Program-made: the position numbers and the translations under genes | Shown here: piece after piece, positions 25,924 to 34,516 of the stretch | Position numbering within the stretch: position 1 is the stretch's first letter | Layout of the letters: the number at the start of each line of letters is the position of its first letter | DNA from: JAFAHS01 sp046728175 | GTDB taxonomy: Bacteria; Desulfobacterota; Binatia; Binatales; Binataceae | DNA length: 64,000 nucleotides | Assembly: GCA_046728175.1 (NCBI GenBank) | Contig: JBKPEA010000006.1 | Coordinates: 33,712-97,711, forward strand | Reading direction: 5' to 3' | Notes under the pieces: generated by a model | Databases searched by the model: none | Told to the model about the DNA's origin: nothing | The model's input: only the letters and a program-made list of their open reading frames with translations

Positions 25924-26745
25924 TTATCCGTTTTGCAGAAAATCCACACAAGTGCGGTTGAACAATTCGCGATGTTCCACCATCACCCAGTGGCCGCAGC
26001 GGTTGAGTAGCAGCACGCGAGCCTGCGGGCAGCGCTCGACGATTTTGGTTGCGCCGCTGACCGGATTGAAGCGGTCGTTGGTACCCCAGAAGCCGAGCAC
26101 CGGGCACTGCACCTCGCCAAGCCTCTCTTCCATGTTCGGCACGCGCATGGTGGTCAACACCGTGCGTGGCTGATCGGCGCATACGCCCACGCGCTCCCTC
26201 AGCAGCTCATCAGAGATGAGCGACGGGTCGTGGAGTTGCAGAGTCAAAAGCCGGCGCATCGCATCCATGTCCATCGGTCCTGCGGTGAACACCTGGATCA
26301 TCTTCTGGATGCCTTCCATCTGGAGATAGGTCGGCAATTCCTCCAATCCGCCGGGCGCCATCAGGATCAGTTTGTTGACGATGGCTGGATGGTCGAGCGT
26401 GTACTTGAGCGCGATCGCGCCGCCCAGCGAATTGCCGAGTAGTATGCATCGGTCAAATCCCAGCTTGGTAATCAGGCCGTGCACCGCCTCGACGAAAAAG
26501 TCGAGAACGTACGCAGCGTCTTCCGGTTTTGAAGAAAGACCGAAACCCGGAAGATCGGGAACGATCCCACGAAACCCGCGGTTGGCGAACACCGGGTAGT
26601 TGCCTTTGAAGTTGCTGTAGCCACTGGCTCCCGGTCCGCTGCCATGGAGGAACACTACCGGCTCGCCTGTCCCCGCCTCGTGATAGTGGAGCGTCATGCC
26701 GGCCCGGATGCTGCAATACTTGCCCTCGGGAATAGGTGTGGCCAT
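25924..26745 (-). CDS. Meta-cleavage-product hydrolase (HsaD/BphD-like)
   Basis: Alpha/beta hydrolase of 273 residues that probably cleaves a C-C bond in a ring-fission product, as HsaD does with 4,9-DSHA. The catalytic triad is Ser106 in LLGNSLGGA, Asp224 in WGTNDRFNP and His252 in CGHWVMVE. FLHGSGPGASGYSNF forms the oxyanion loop, and LILMAPGGLEE matches the lid entry of BphD/HsaD proteins. The ATG at 26745 has GAGGA 8 bp upstream; a longer start at 26781 adds 12 unconserved residues. It is on the opposite strand to the steroid operon. An ester-cleaving role cannot be excluded. Confidence 0.82.
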   Translation of the reverse strand: MATPIPEGKYCSIRAGMTLHYHEAGTGEPVVFLHGSGPGASGYSNFKGNYPVFANRGFRGIVPDLPGFGLSSKPEDAAYVLDFFVEAVHGLITKLGFDRCILLGNSLGGAIALKYTLDHPAIVNKLILMAPGGLEELPTYLQMEGIQKMIQVFTAGPMDMDAMRRLLTLQLHDPSLISDELLRERVGVCADQPRTVLTTMRVPNMEERLGEVQCPVLGFWGTNDRFNPVSGATKIVERCPQARVLLLNRCGHWVMVEHRELFNRTCVDFLQNG

Positions 26746-26931
26746 GGCGACGATCCTCGGGGGAAGACACCGGTCATGCATCGTCTAATCAGACTATCGG
26801 CCTTATGCGGGAAAGGAATTCGGTTGTGAGCGGCTCAATCTGACTTTGGTTTGCTGCGCGAACCGCGCAGGCACTTTCCGCTTGCCAATTTGCGCTCTCC
26901 GATCGACATTGCGGATAGCGAGGGAAAGCCG

Positions 26932-27951
26932 ATGGCTACTAACGAACGCGAAGTGTGGCTGGCTCAGGTAACCGAATCGATACTCGAGCCGGACCTGCCA
27001 ATCGTCGATCCGCATCATCACCTGTGGGACTTTCCCACCAGCCGCTATTTCCTCGATGAACTGCTGCGCGATACCGGTTCCGGTCATCGCGTGATCGCCA
27101 CGGTGTTCGTCGAGTGCGGCTCTATGTACCGGGGCGATGGTCCCCGGGCGCTCAAGCCAATCGGTGAGACAGAGTTCGTCAATGGAATCGCCGCACAGAG
27201 CGCCAGCGGCCGCTATGGCGACACGCGCGCTTGTCTGGGCATCGTCAGCTTCGCGGACTTAAGCCTTGGTGCCGAAGTCGAACCAGTCCTGCAGGCGCAC
27301 ATCGCGGCATCACCCCGCTTTCGCGGAATCCGCCACGCCGCCGCATTCGACAAAAGTTCGGACATCCGCAGGTCGCACACCAGTCCTCCTCCTGACCTCT
27401 ACGGGGAAAAAAGCTTTCGCGAGGGCCTCAAGAAGCTCGGAGAGCTGGGGCTCAGCTTCGATGCGTGGAATTACCATCACCAGATTCCGGCGCTGACGGA
27501 ACTGGCGCGAGTCTTTTCCAACGTCACGATAGTTCTCGATCACTTCGGCGGTCCGCTGGGCATCGGGCCGTACGAAGGCAAGCGTGCGGAGATCTTCACG
27601 CAGTGGAAGAAAGACCTCGCCGAGTTGGCGAAGTGCCCCAATGTTGTCGCCAAACTCGGTGGGATCAACATGCCGGTCAACGGATACGGATGGCACAAGC
27701 GGCCGAGGCCCGCGACCTCGGACGAGCTGGTGGAAGCGACGCGCGACTACTACCTGTACGCCATCGACAAGTTCGGGCCGCAGCGCTGCATGTTCGAGAG
27801 CAATTTCCCGGTCGATAAGGCGTCGTGCTCATACGCGGTGCTGTGGAACGCGTTCAAGAAGATCGCTGCGGGATGCAGCGCCGAGGAGAAAGCCGCGTTG
27901 TTTCACGGAACGGCTGCCAGGGCATATCGACTTCCGCTCGGCGCGAACTGA
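26932..27951 (+). CDS. Amidohydrolase-2 family lactonase/hydrolase
   Basis: TIM-barrel metal hydrolase of 339 residues. IVDPHHHLWDFPTSRYF near 23-39 is the N-terminal metal motif of the sugar-lactonase/2-pyrone-dicarboxylate-lactonase-like branch. FRGIRHAAAFD, IVLDHFGGPLG and the C-terminal CMFESNFPVDK follow, with the active-site Asp in the last block. Lactone hydrolysis is the commonest activity of this branch, and several steps of steroid and aromatic degradation make lactones, which would suit the neighbourhood. GAGGGA precedes the ATG at 26932; an upstream in-frame start at 26851 has no such site. It is divergent from the HsaD-like gene. Confidence 0.82.
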   Translation: MATNEREVWLAQVTESILEPDLPIVDPHHHLWDFPTSRYFLDELLRDTGSGHRVIATVFVECGSMYRGDGPRALKPIGETEFVNGIAAQSASGRYGDTRACLGIVSFADLSLGAEVEPVLQAHIAASPRFRGIRHAAAFDKSSDIRRSHTSPPPDLYGEKSFREGLKKLGELGLSFDAWNYHHQIPALTELARVFSNVTIVLDHFGGPLGIGPYEGKRAEIFTQWKKDLAELAKCPNVVAKLGGINMPVNGYGWHKRPRPATSDELVEATRDYYLYAIDKFGPQRCMFESNFPVDKASCSYAVLWNAFKKIAAGCSAEEKAALFHGTAARAYRLPLGAN

Positions 27952-28181
27952 CGGGTCGGTTGCTACACAGCCTTATCCTATAAAAGAAGCCTCCGCCAAA
28001 AAATGAATTTCCGGCCACGATCGATAATCGTAGCGGTGACTGACCATTATGAGTGGAATCTCCGTCCTTGCCAGGGAGGAGAAAGCTCGTCTCCGCCATC
28101 CATGAGCGGGGAGGCTCGCAGTCGTGCAGGCGGTGGTCAGCGGCCTTGAGAGCCCTTGGCGCTGGACGTGGAGAACAAAAT

Positions 28182-28213
28182 AAAGGCCGGAGCGCGATTA
28201 CGCTCCGGCCTTT
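28182..28213 (-). terminator. Perfect intrinsic terminator of the D-aminoacylase gene
   Basis: A 13-bp perfect stem, AAAGGCCGGAGCG with CGCTCCGGCCTTT, around a 6-nt loop (CGATTA). Read on the minus strand it lies just beyond the stop of the gene at 28242 and is followed by TTTATTTTG. The A and T ends make it potentially bidirectional. The rest of the 290-bp gap from 27951 shows no gene. Confidence 0.85.
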
Positions 28214-28241
28214 GGATCATCGCTCACCGGATGATCGAGCG

Positions 28242-29975
28242 TCAGGCGTGGCCATTGCGAAGCAGCTTGCCGGGCGTGGCTCCCGTGCAACGTCCTTCGT
28301 CCCAGGTCATCTCGCCATTTACGAGGATCGCCTTATAGCCGCGGGCGTGTTGTACGCGGCGCCACTCACCACCGGGGAAGTCGTGAGCGATCTCGCCGAC
28401 CCAGTCGGGCTCGACGCCGAGACCGTTCAGGTCGTAGACGACCACGTCGGCGGCCTGGCCTTCGCGCAGCGTGCCACGATCGCGGAAGCCGGCCGCGTGC
28501 GCAGGCAGCGCAGAGAGCCGATAGTGCGCTTCCTCCAGGGTGATGCGCTGTTCGTCGCGGACCAGCCAGCGGAGGAAGTCGGTCGTGTAGGCGCCGCCGT
28601 TGAAGAACTTGGTGTGGGCGCCGCCGTCCGAAACGCCCGGAATCGTGTACGGCGAATCGTTCATCATTTCGGCATAGAAGTCGACGTTGAACCCGCGATT
28701 GGGACCAAGAAATTCCACCTTCAGATCGCCGGCGATCGACAAATCGAGCATCACGTCGATCTCGTGCTTGTGCTCTTCCATTGCGATCTGTCCGACCGAC
28801 CTGCCCAGGTACTTTTCAAGGGCGGGATTGTCGTTGACCCACTGCACCATCAGGTACTTCAACGCGCCACCCACTCCCTTCTGGATCACCTCGAGCTTCT
28901 TGTTGGCAGCGTCGTGCTCGCGCTTGATCGCTTCACGCAGCACCGGATCCTTCATCTTGGCGATCTTTTCTTGCGGGGTACCGGTCGTGACGGCGCGCCA
29001 CGCCGGGCTCGCATCGTACAGATTCCAATGTTCCAGCGTGAACGCAAACCCGGTGCGGAAGGTGGCGGTCTGGCCGAAGATCGGCAGGCCCTTGTCGCGG
29101 CAGCGCTTGAGCCAGGCCAGGCTGCGCTGATGCGGCTTCGGGTCGCGGCGCGCGGGCGCGATCGCGTTGTGCAGGATCGGCCGGTTGGCCTCGGCGGCGA
29201 GCAGCTCGAGGAAATTGAGGTCGTCCTTGATGCGCCCGGTGGCCTGCGTGATCTGAATGAACCCTTCATCGCGCTCGCGCAGAACCCGCGCAAGGTTCAG
29301 GATGTCCTCGTCGCACATCGTGTCGGTAACCATCGGCGAGCCATCGAAGTCCGCCTGCGTCGAGTCCGGCCCGAGGCGCTGAATCGAGAATCCGCACAGC
29401 CCTGCATCCATCCCTTCCGCCAGCAAGCGTGCCATCTCGCTGCGCTCCCGGTCGGTGGCCGGACGAGTCTTGGCGGCCTCGAGTCCCATCACGTAGGTCA
29501 TGAGCGATGCGGTCGGCAGGTATTGGATGCAATTGATCCCTTTGGGCGCATGCTCGAGCGAGTCCAGGTATTGCGGGATGGTCTCCCAATCCCACCTCAT
29601 TCCGGCTTTCATAGCTTCGTACGGAATCGCCTCGGTACGTGTCATCGTGAGCATCGAGCGATCGCGAAAATCCGGCTTGACCGGAACGAAACCGAAGCCG
29701 CAATTGCCCAGCACCACCGAGGTGACGCCGTGCCAACCGGAGATGGTGCAATACGGGTCCCAGCGGATTTGCGCATCGTAGTGGGTGTGCAGATCGACAA
29801 AGCCGGGCGCGACCAGCAGCCCGTTGGCGTCGATCACTTGCTTGGCGAAGCCGGGGGCACGGCCGCCTACCTGCGCGATCTTCCCGTCTTTTATCCAGAC
29901 GTCCGCCCGATAGCGGGGTACCCGGGTTCCGTCGACTACAGTTCCACCTTTGATTTGAACATCGAAATCAGCCAT
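28242..29975 (-). CDS. N-acyl-D-amino-acid deacylase family amidohydrolase
   Basis: A 577-residue metal-dependent amidohydrolase of the D-aminoacylase branch. IKGGTVVDGTRVPRYRADV opens the small beta domain. PGFVDLHTHYDAQIRWDP carries the HxH metal pair, VVLGNCGFGFVPV the metal-binding Cys region, and VSDGGAHTKFF the late catalytic Asp. The end WDEGRCTGATPGKLLR is typical. Known members remove acyl groups from D-amino acids; many environmental paralogues act on unknown cyclic amides. GGAGGAA precedes the ATG. It is clearly homologous to the gene at 46227, giving an old paralogue pair, each followed by a strong terminator. Confidence 0.85.
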   Translation of the reverse strand: MADFDVQIKGGTVVDGTRVPRYRADVWIKDGKIAQVGGRAPGFAKQVIDANGLLVAPGFVDLHTHYDAQIRWDPYCTISGWHGVTSVVLGNCGFGFVPVKPDFRDRSMLTMTRTEAIPYEAMKAGMRWDWETIPQYLDSLEHAPKGINCIQYLPTASLMTYVMGLEAAKTRPATDRERSEMARLLAEGMDAGLCGFSIQRLGPDSTQADFDGSPMVTDTMCDEDILNLARVLRERDEGFIQITQATGRIKDDLNFLELLAAEANRPILHNAIAPARRDPKPHQRSLAWLKRCRDKGLPIFGQTATFRTGFAFTLEHWNLYDASPAWRAVTTGTPQEKIAKMKDPVLREAIKREHDAANKKLEVIQKGVGGALKYLMVQWVNDNPALEKYLGRSVGQIAMEEHKHEIDVMLDLSIAGDLKVEFLGPNRGFNVDFYAEMMNDSPYTIPGVSDGGAHTKFFNGGAYTTDFLRWLVRDEQRITLEEAHYRLSALPAHAAGFRDRGTLREGQAADVVVYDLNGLGVEPDWVGEIAHDFPGGEWRRVQHARGYKAILVNGEMTWDEGRCTGATPGKLLRNGHA

Positions 29976-30141
29976 CGAACTTCCTCCCGTGCACTGTCGG
30001 TGCGCTGTTAAAGAGTCACCGCAGCTAATTCGTTCTTATAGCAAGGCTAATAGGGACCGCAAGCCAGCTGAACGCTCGGTATGTAGAAAAATTCACTCCG
30101 GTGATTCCTGCTGCGCGAGATGAAATAATCAGAGTTGCCCC

Positions 30142-30960
30142 ATGCCGGAAGGAAAGCCAGCTGCGCCGCTTGAGAATCCGGGGCGGACCGCTCTCAAGGA
30201 GCAGTACAAGGACTCCAGCAATTTCCGCAAGCGCACCGCGCTGCACGCGCGCTTCGGCGCCAACCGTTACAGCTTCTACCGCTGGGTGTTCGACCAATTC
30301 GAGCTCGCCTCCGTCCGCGCAATCCTGGAACTGGGCTGTGGGCCGGGAGCGCTGTGGCAGCAGAATGCGGATCGCCTGCCCGCCCGCACCCAGATCGTGT
30401 TGTCCGATTTCTCGGCCGGGATGGTGCATGAGGCGCGTGCCAATTTGGGCCAGCGCTACCAGGCGGCCCAGTACTGTCAGCTTGACGCGGGTGCACTGCC
30501 GTTCAAGAGCGGGAGCTTCGATGCGGTGGTCGCAATGCTGATGCTCTATCACCTTGACGATCGACCCGCGGCGTTTGCCGAGATTCGTCGCGTGCTGCGC
30601 ACCGGCGGGAGCTTGTACGCCTCGACGATGGGCCGGGCCCACATGCGCGAGCTGCGCGAAATCGCCGGCCGCATTTTTGGACCGAGGCGGGTCACTTCGG
30701 CGTCGGAGCGCTTTGGCTTGGAGACCGGGTACGATCAACTGAAGTCGGCTTTCGGGAGCGTAGAAGTCAGACGGTACCGGAGTTCGATGCACGTGACCGA
30801 ATCCCAGCCGGTGATTGACTACTTTCTTTCGACGGCGCGGATGGGCGCGGTGCCTTCGGAGCTGCTCGAGAAGTTGCGCTGGGAATTGGACCGCGCGATC
30901 GCAGAACACGGTGGCATCGCGGTCTCCAACGATCTTGGGGTGCTCATCGCGCGGCAGTGA
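30142..30960 (+). CDS. SAM-dependent methyltransferase
   Basis: Class I methyltransferase, 272 residues. Motif I is AILELGCGPGALWQ near 55-68, motif II contains IVLSDFSAGM, and the post-I segments AGALPFKSGSFDAVVAMLML and RRVLRTGGSLYAST are typical of the UbiE-like Methyltransf_11 group. The N-terminal 40 residues (RFGANRYSFYRWVFDQF) form a helical cap seen in small-molecule methyltransferases. Acceptor substrate unknown. It is divergent from the D-aminoacylase gene and convergent with the monooxygenase gene, so there is no operon partner. Confidence 0.83.
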   Translation: MPEGKPAAPLENPGRTALKEQYKDSSNFRKRTALHARFGANRYSFYRWVFDQFELASVRAILELGCGPGALWQQNADRLPARTQIVLSDFSAGMVHEARANLGQRYQAAQYCQLDAGALPFKSGSFDAVVAMLMLYHLDDRPAAFAEIRRVLRTGGSLYASTMGRAHMRELREIAGRIFGPRRVTSASERFGLETGYDQLKSAFGSVEVRRYRSSMHVTESQPVIDYFLSTARMGAVPSELLEKLRWELDRAIAEHGGIAVSNDLGVLIARQ

Positions 30961-31050
30961 GGGCCCACCCCAAGCCCCCGTCCGGGTGCAAATGGCAGCC
31001 GAGGGGCGTGTCAGCTCCCCGGCTCCATGGTGGAAAGCTTCCCGTTCGCC

Positions 31051-32379
31051 TTAGATCAGGCCGATCTCTTTCAGCGGACCCTTGTCCGACACCGGAGCGC
31101 GCTTCGTCCCGGCCTGGATCTTCGATTGCCGCGGCGGACGCGTAATCGCATCGACCAGCCCGATCGTGTTGGCGAACTCCTTGATCGCCGGCGCCACTTC
31201 CTTCGCCATCAGCTTCATGCTGTTCTGCCGATCCTGGTTGCTGATGGGTCCCTGCACGTTGAAGACCACGATCGAGCCGGGGCGCAGCACCTTCATGATC
31301 GTCTCGAGTTTCTGGATTACAGTTTTTGGACTGCCGATGACGAACTGATGCTGCTTCTGCGCGCGCTCGTAGCCGGGAAGAAGCTTGCGGTGGATTTCCT
31401 CCGCATCGACTTCCTTCTTTTCTTCGACCTGGGTCGCCTTTAGCTTCTCGCCACTCACTCCGAGCCAGCTTCCCTGCGGCTGCTTGGAGAGACGACGGAT
31501 CGCGTCTTTGGAATTGTATCCCGGCGGCAGGGTGTGCTCGGGACGCGCGAAAGTATTCTGGCCGCCGCCGAACAGAAATCCCTTGCCGAGTTCCTGTGCC
31601 TTCTCGTCGGTTTCGGCGACGAAGGTCGGAACCAGGTAGCCGAAATTTTCGGAATCAGCCTGGTAACCCTGTCGTTGCGCTTCGTCGGCGTAGTACTCCC
31701 ACAGGTCGCAGGTCGCCGCGAGAGCCGTGCCGAGTCCGAAGTAGGGATATCCACGCTGCGCGCACCACAGCACGGTTTCGGGGCTGAGCGTGCCCGGAAT
31801 CCACATCTGAGGATGCGGTTTCTGATACGGCAACGCCCACGGGTTCACGTGGCGATAGTGGAAATGCTTGCCCTCGTAGCGCCACGGTCCCGGCTTAGTC
31901 CACGCCTGCACGATAAAGTCGTGTGCTTCCTCGAAATACTCCCGGTTGTAGGAAGGATTCGCGTTGTTGAAGAACTGCTCGCTGCCCGCGCCACGAACCC
32001 ATCCAGTGATGAGCCGCCCGCGCGAGATCAGATCGATTTCTGCCAGCTCTTCCGCCATCCGCAGCGGATGCTTAAGCACCGGAAGCGGATTTCCAATCAA
32101 GAGGATGTGCGCCTTCTTGGTCAGCCGCGCAAGGATCGCGGCCTCGACGTTCATCACGCTGCCCATGCAGAACGGGTTGCCGTGATGTTCGTTCAACGCC
32201 ACGACGTCGAAGCCCAGTTCCTCCGCGTAGCAGTTCTCATCGATCCAGTAGTTGTAATCGTCGGCTGCTTTCTCGCGATCGAAATACTTGTTCGATACGG
32301 CGAAGTGCGCGCCGTTCTTGAGGATGATCTCTTCGGGAACCCAGCGGACCGGACGTTCGGTGAAATATCCTACCTTCAT
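31051..32379 (-). CDS. Luciferase-like (LLM class) flavin-dependent oxidoreductase
   Basis: Bacterial-luciferase-like monooxygenase or F420/FMN oxidoreductase of 442 residues, a TIM-barrel fold. MKVGYFTERPVRWVPEE, VVALNEHHGNPFCMGSVMN (the conserved NEHH segment), ILLIGNPLPVLKHPLRMAEE and RLITGWVRGAGSEQF are the usual blocks. The long C-terminal part includes VIGSPKTVIQKLE. Such enzymes use reduced flavin and oxygen on alkanals, terpenes or sulfonates; substrate unknown. It lies 12 bp after the alpha/beta hydrolase on the same strand, which suggests sequential oxidation and hydrolysis, Baeyer-Villiger fashion. That pairing is inference. Confidence 0.85.
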   Translation of the reverse strand: MKVGYFTERPVRWVPEEIILKNGAHFAVSNKYFDREKAADDYNYWIDENCYAEELGFDVVALNEHHGNPFCMGSVMNVEAAILARLTKKAHILLIGNPLPVLKHPLRMAEELAEIDLISRGRLITGWVRGAGSEQFFNNANPSYNREYFEEAHDFIVQAWTKPGPWRYEGKHFHYRHVNPWALPYQKPHPQMWIPGTLSPETVLWCAQRGYPYFGLGTALAATCDLWEYYADEAQRQGYQADSENFGYLVPTFVAETDEKAQELGKGFLFGGGQNTFARPEHTLPPGYNSKDAIRRLSKQPQGSWLGVSGEKLKATQVEEKKEVDAEEIHRKLLPGYERAQKQHQFVIGSPKTVIQKLETIMKVLRPGSIVVFNVQGPISNQDRQNSMKLMAKEVAPAIKEFANTIGLVDAITRPPRQSKIQAGTKRAPVSDKGPLKEIGLI

Positions 32380-32391
32380 GGTGCACCTCTT

Positions 32392-33189
32392 CTACGCAGC
32401 CAGGAACCGGCTGACAACGCGTTCGAACTCCGCAGAATTTTCGATTTCGGGCCGATGACCGACCTTGTCGATAATCGCGACCTGTGCGGACGGAATAACC
32501 CGCTTGTAGGCATCGATACATCCGCCTGGCACGACCCGATCGCTGGAACCCCAGACCAGCAAGGTGGGGGTTTTCAACCCCTGCAGCAGGTGCGGCAGGC
32601 TGGGATTGTGCATGTAGGGCTCCCATCCGATCCGCGCGCACTCCGCACGCGCGTCCTCGAAGGCCTCGAACTGCTCGGGGGTCATCTCGCCACCGTAGAT
32701 TTTTGCGAATTCCGGAGTGCCCGCAGGATCCGCGACCGTGGCACGCAGATGAGTTCGGATCGTAATCGGAAACACGTCCATGATTTCGCCCTGTTCGGGC
32801 TTGATGCCCATTGGGGCGACCAGGACCATCTTCGAAAATATCCGCGGGTCGGCGGCGGCCATCTCCGCGGCGACGAAGCCTCCCGCAGAAAAGCCGACCA
32901 CGTCGACCGGGTCGAGCTTCATGTCCCGCACCATGTGGGAGTAAAAGCCCCCAAGGTCGCGGTAGGTGCGGATCCAATCCAGTCGGGGAGTCTTTCCGTA
33001 GCCGGGCTGCAGGGGGATTAGTAAAGTTCGCTCATGCGCGAAACTCTCGTTCCAGGTCATCCATCCCGGGTAGCCCAGTTCGTCGTGAAAAATCAGCAGC
33101 GGCTTGCCGTTGCCGCCTTTGACCATCACCAGCCGGGAGCCTCTAACGTCCTGGGTTTCTTCGGTCGCCTTGATCATATCGCTCACCAT
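32392..33189 (-). CDS. Alpha/beta hydrolase
   Basis: Alpha/beta-fold hydrolase of 265 residues from ATG 33189; a longer frame upstream is rich in Arg and unlike the family. LLIFHDELGYPGW replaces the usual HGxPG loop, the nucleophile elbow is VVGFSAGGFVAAE (Ser), TLLVWGSSDRVVP holds the Asp and DKVGHRPEIENSAEF the His. Substrate unknown. It is co-directional with and 12 bp upstream of the luciferase-like monooxygenase, so the two probably form a two-gene operon. It is divergent from the kinase-like gene at 33341 with a 150-bp gap. Confidence 0.8.
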   Translation of the reverse strand: MVSDMIKATEETQDVRGSRLVMVKGGNGKPLLIFHDELGYPGWMTWNESFAHERTLLIPLQPGYGKTPRLDWIRTYRDLGGFYSHMVRDMKLDPVDVVGFSAGGFVAAEMAAADPRIFSKMVLVAPMGIKPEQGEIMDVFPITIRTHLRATVADPAGTPEFAKIYGGEMTPEQFEAFEDARAECARIGWEPYMHNPSLPHLLQGLKTPTLLVWGSSDRVVPGGCIDAYKRVIPSAQVAIIDKVGHRPEIENSAEFERVVSRFLAA

Positions 33190-33340
33190 ACGGCGTCGGG
33201 GTCTATGCGTGCCAGCGCGCCCCGACCCCCGCGCCATTGCGATGCAATTGAGTTTGGACCTGCAATGGGAGTACCACGACATTGGATTGACGGCAAAGGC
33301 GGCGGGTCGATTTTTGCGGGCCCGGGAGCGGAGCAATCGC

Positions 33341-34393
33341 ATGCCAATTGAAGGACTGACCACGCCGGTCAGAGACAACCATCGCTTCGACGAGCGCAAC
33401 CTGGAGCGTCATCTCACCGAGCATCTGGCCGGATTTCGCGGCCCATTGGTCGTTTCGCAGTTCATAACCGGTCAATCGAATCCAACCTTCTTGCTGGAGG
33501 CCTCGGGCGCGCGCCTGGTGATGCGCAAGAAACCGCCCGGCACGTTGCTGCAATCGGCACACCAGGTGGAGCGCGAATACCGCATCATCAAGGCGCTCGA
33601 GAACACCGACGTCCCGGTGCCGCGAGCCCATCTGCTATGCGAGGACACCGGGGTGATCGGGACGGCGTTTTTCGTGATGGACTTCGTGCCAGGACGCATC
33701 ATCCTGGAGCCCATTCTTCCGGGCTTGAAGCCGGCTGAGCGCGCCTCGGTCTACGATTCGATGAATGAGACCATGGCCCGGCTGCACCGAGTTGATTTTC
33801 GCGCCGTCGGGCTGGAAGGCTTCGGCCGGCCGGACGGATATGTAGCGCGGCAGGTCGCGCGCTGGACCAAGCAGTACAAGGCGGCCGAGATGGAACCGAT
33901 TCCTGCGATGGATCATCTCATGGAGTGGCTCGCCAACCATATTCCCGAGAAAGACGAGACCGGGATCGCACACGGAGACTTTCGCCTGGGTAATCTGATA
34001 CTGCATCCGACCGAGCCGCGGGTAGTCGCGGTGCTGGACTGGGAGCTATCGACACTCGGGCACCCGATCGCGGACCTCGCGTGGAATTGCCTTGGTTATC
34101 ATTATCCGCCCGACCACGCGGACACCGGGAGTTTCGCGGGCCACGATCTGAAGGCGCTCGGAATCCCGACTGAAGAGGAATACCTGACCGTGTACTGCAG
34201 GCGCACCGGGCGCGCGAATATCGAGAACTGGAATTTCTTTGTCGCCTTCGCGTTCTTTCGCGGCGCGGCAATCGCACAGGGAATCGCCATGCGCGCGAAG
34301 CTCGGCAACGCTTCTGCTCCTGACGCCGCGGACCGCGGCCGGCGCGCCAGCATCAGCGCACAGCTGGGCTGGGAAATTGCGCAGAAGTTATGA
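33341..34393 (+). CDS. APH-fold phosphotransferase (ACAD10/11 kinase-domain-like)
   Basis: Protein of 350 residues with the aminoglycoside-phosphotransferase/choline-kinase fold. SNPTFLLEASGARLVMRKKP near 45-65 is the nucleotide-binding loop with the Lys. The catalytic loop GIAHGDFRLGNLILHPTEP is at about 207-225, and VLDWELSTLGHPIADLAWN carries the metal-binding Asp. This branch equals the kinase domain of human ACAD10/11, which phosphorylates 4-hydroxyacyl-CoAs so that an ACAD domain can rearrange them. Whether this protein partners one of the acyl-CoA dehydrogenases here is unknown. The ATG at 33341 follows GGAGCGGAG; earlier in-frame codons encode unlikely sequence. Confidence 0.83.
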   Translation: MPIEGLTTPVRDNHRFDERNLERHLTEHLAGFRGPLVVSQFITGQSNPTFLLEASGARLVMRKKPPGTLLQSAHQVEREYRIIKALENTDVPVPRAHLLCEDTGVIGTAFFVMDFVPGRIILEPILPGLKPAERASVYDSMNETMARLHRVDFRAVGLEGFGRPDGYVARQVARWTKQYKAAEMEPIPAMDHLMEWLANHIPEKDETGIAHGDFRLGNLILHPTEPRVVAVLDWELSTLGHPIADLAWNCLGYHYPPDHADTGSFAGHDLKALGIPTEEEYLTVYCRRTGRANIENWNFFVAFAFFRGAAIAQGIAMRAKLGNASAPDAADRGRRASISAQLGWEIAQKL

Positions 34394-34418
34394 GGCGAAC
34401 GGGACGATCCTGAGTTTC

Positions 34419-34458
34419 CGTCATTCTTCGCTCCGCGAACTCCGTTTCCAGAATGACG
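34419..34458. repeat. REP-like inverted repeat
   Basis: CGTCATTCT at 34419-34427 and AGAATGACG at 34450-34458 form a 9-bp perfect stem with a 22-nt loop (TTCGCTCCGCGAACTCCG within it). GTCATTC...GAATGAC ends with a TTCGCT core are common in short interspersed palindromic repeats of soil bacteria. It sits between two co-directional genes. Confidence 0.45.
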
Positions 34459-34516
34459 ATAAAAAATGAGACTCGCTACCCAGGTGAGTCTGACGCAATT
34501 CGGCGCGGTTCAAGCG

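Noticed and set aside
26932..27951. Assignment as a dedicated steroid lactonase
   Set aside because: Only the fold and neighbourhood support it; no residue pattern separates it from other amidohydrolase-2 proteins, so it is kept general.
28053..30011. A 652-codon open frame on the plus strand opposite the D-aminoacylase gene
   Set aside because: The sequence is rich in Arg, His, Gln and Val with no family motif, while the minus strand encodes a full amidohydrolase. It is a GC-driven antisense frame.
31534..33021. A 495-codon plus-strand frame opposite the luciferase-like and hydrolase genes
   Set aside because: It spans two well-conserved minus-strand genes and their junction and has no recognisable domain.
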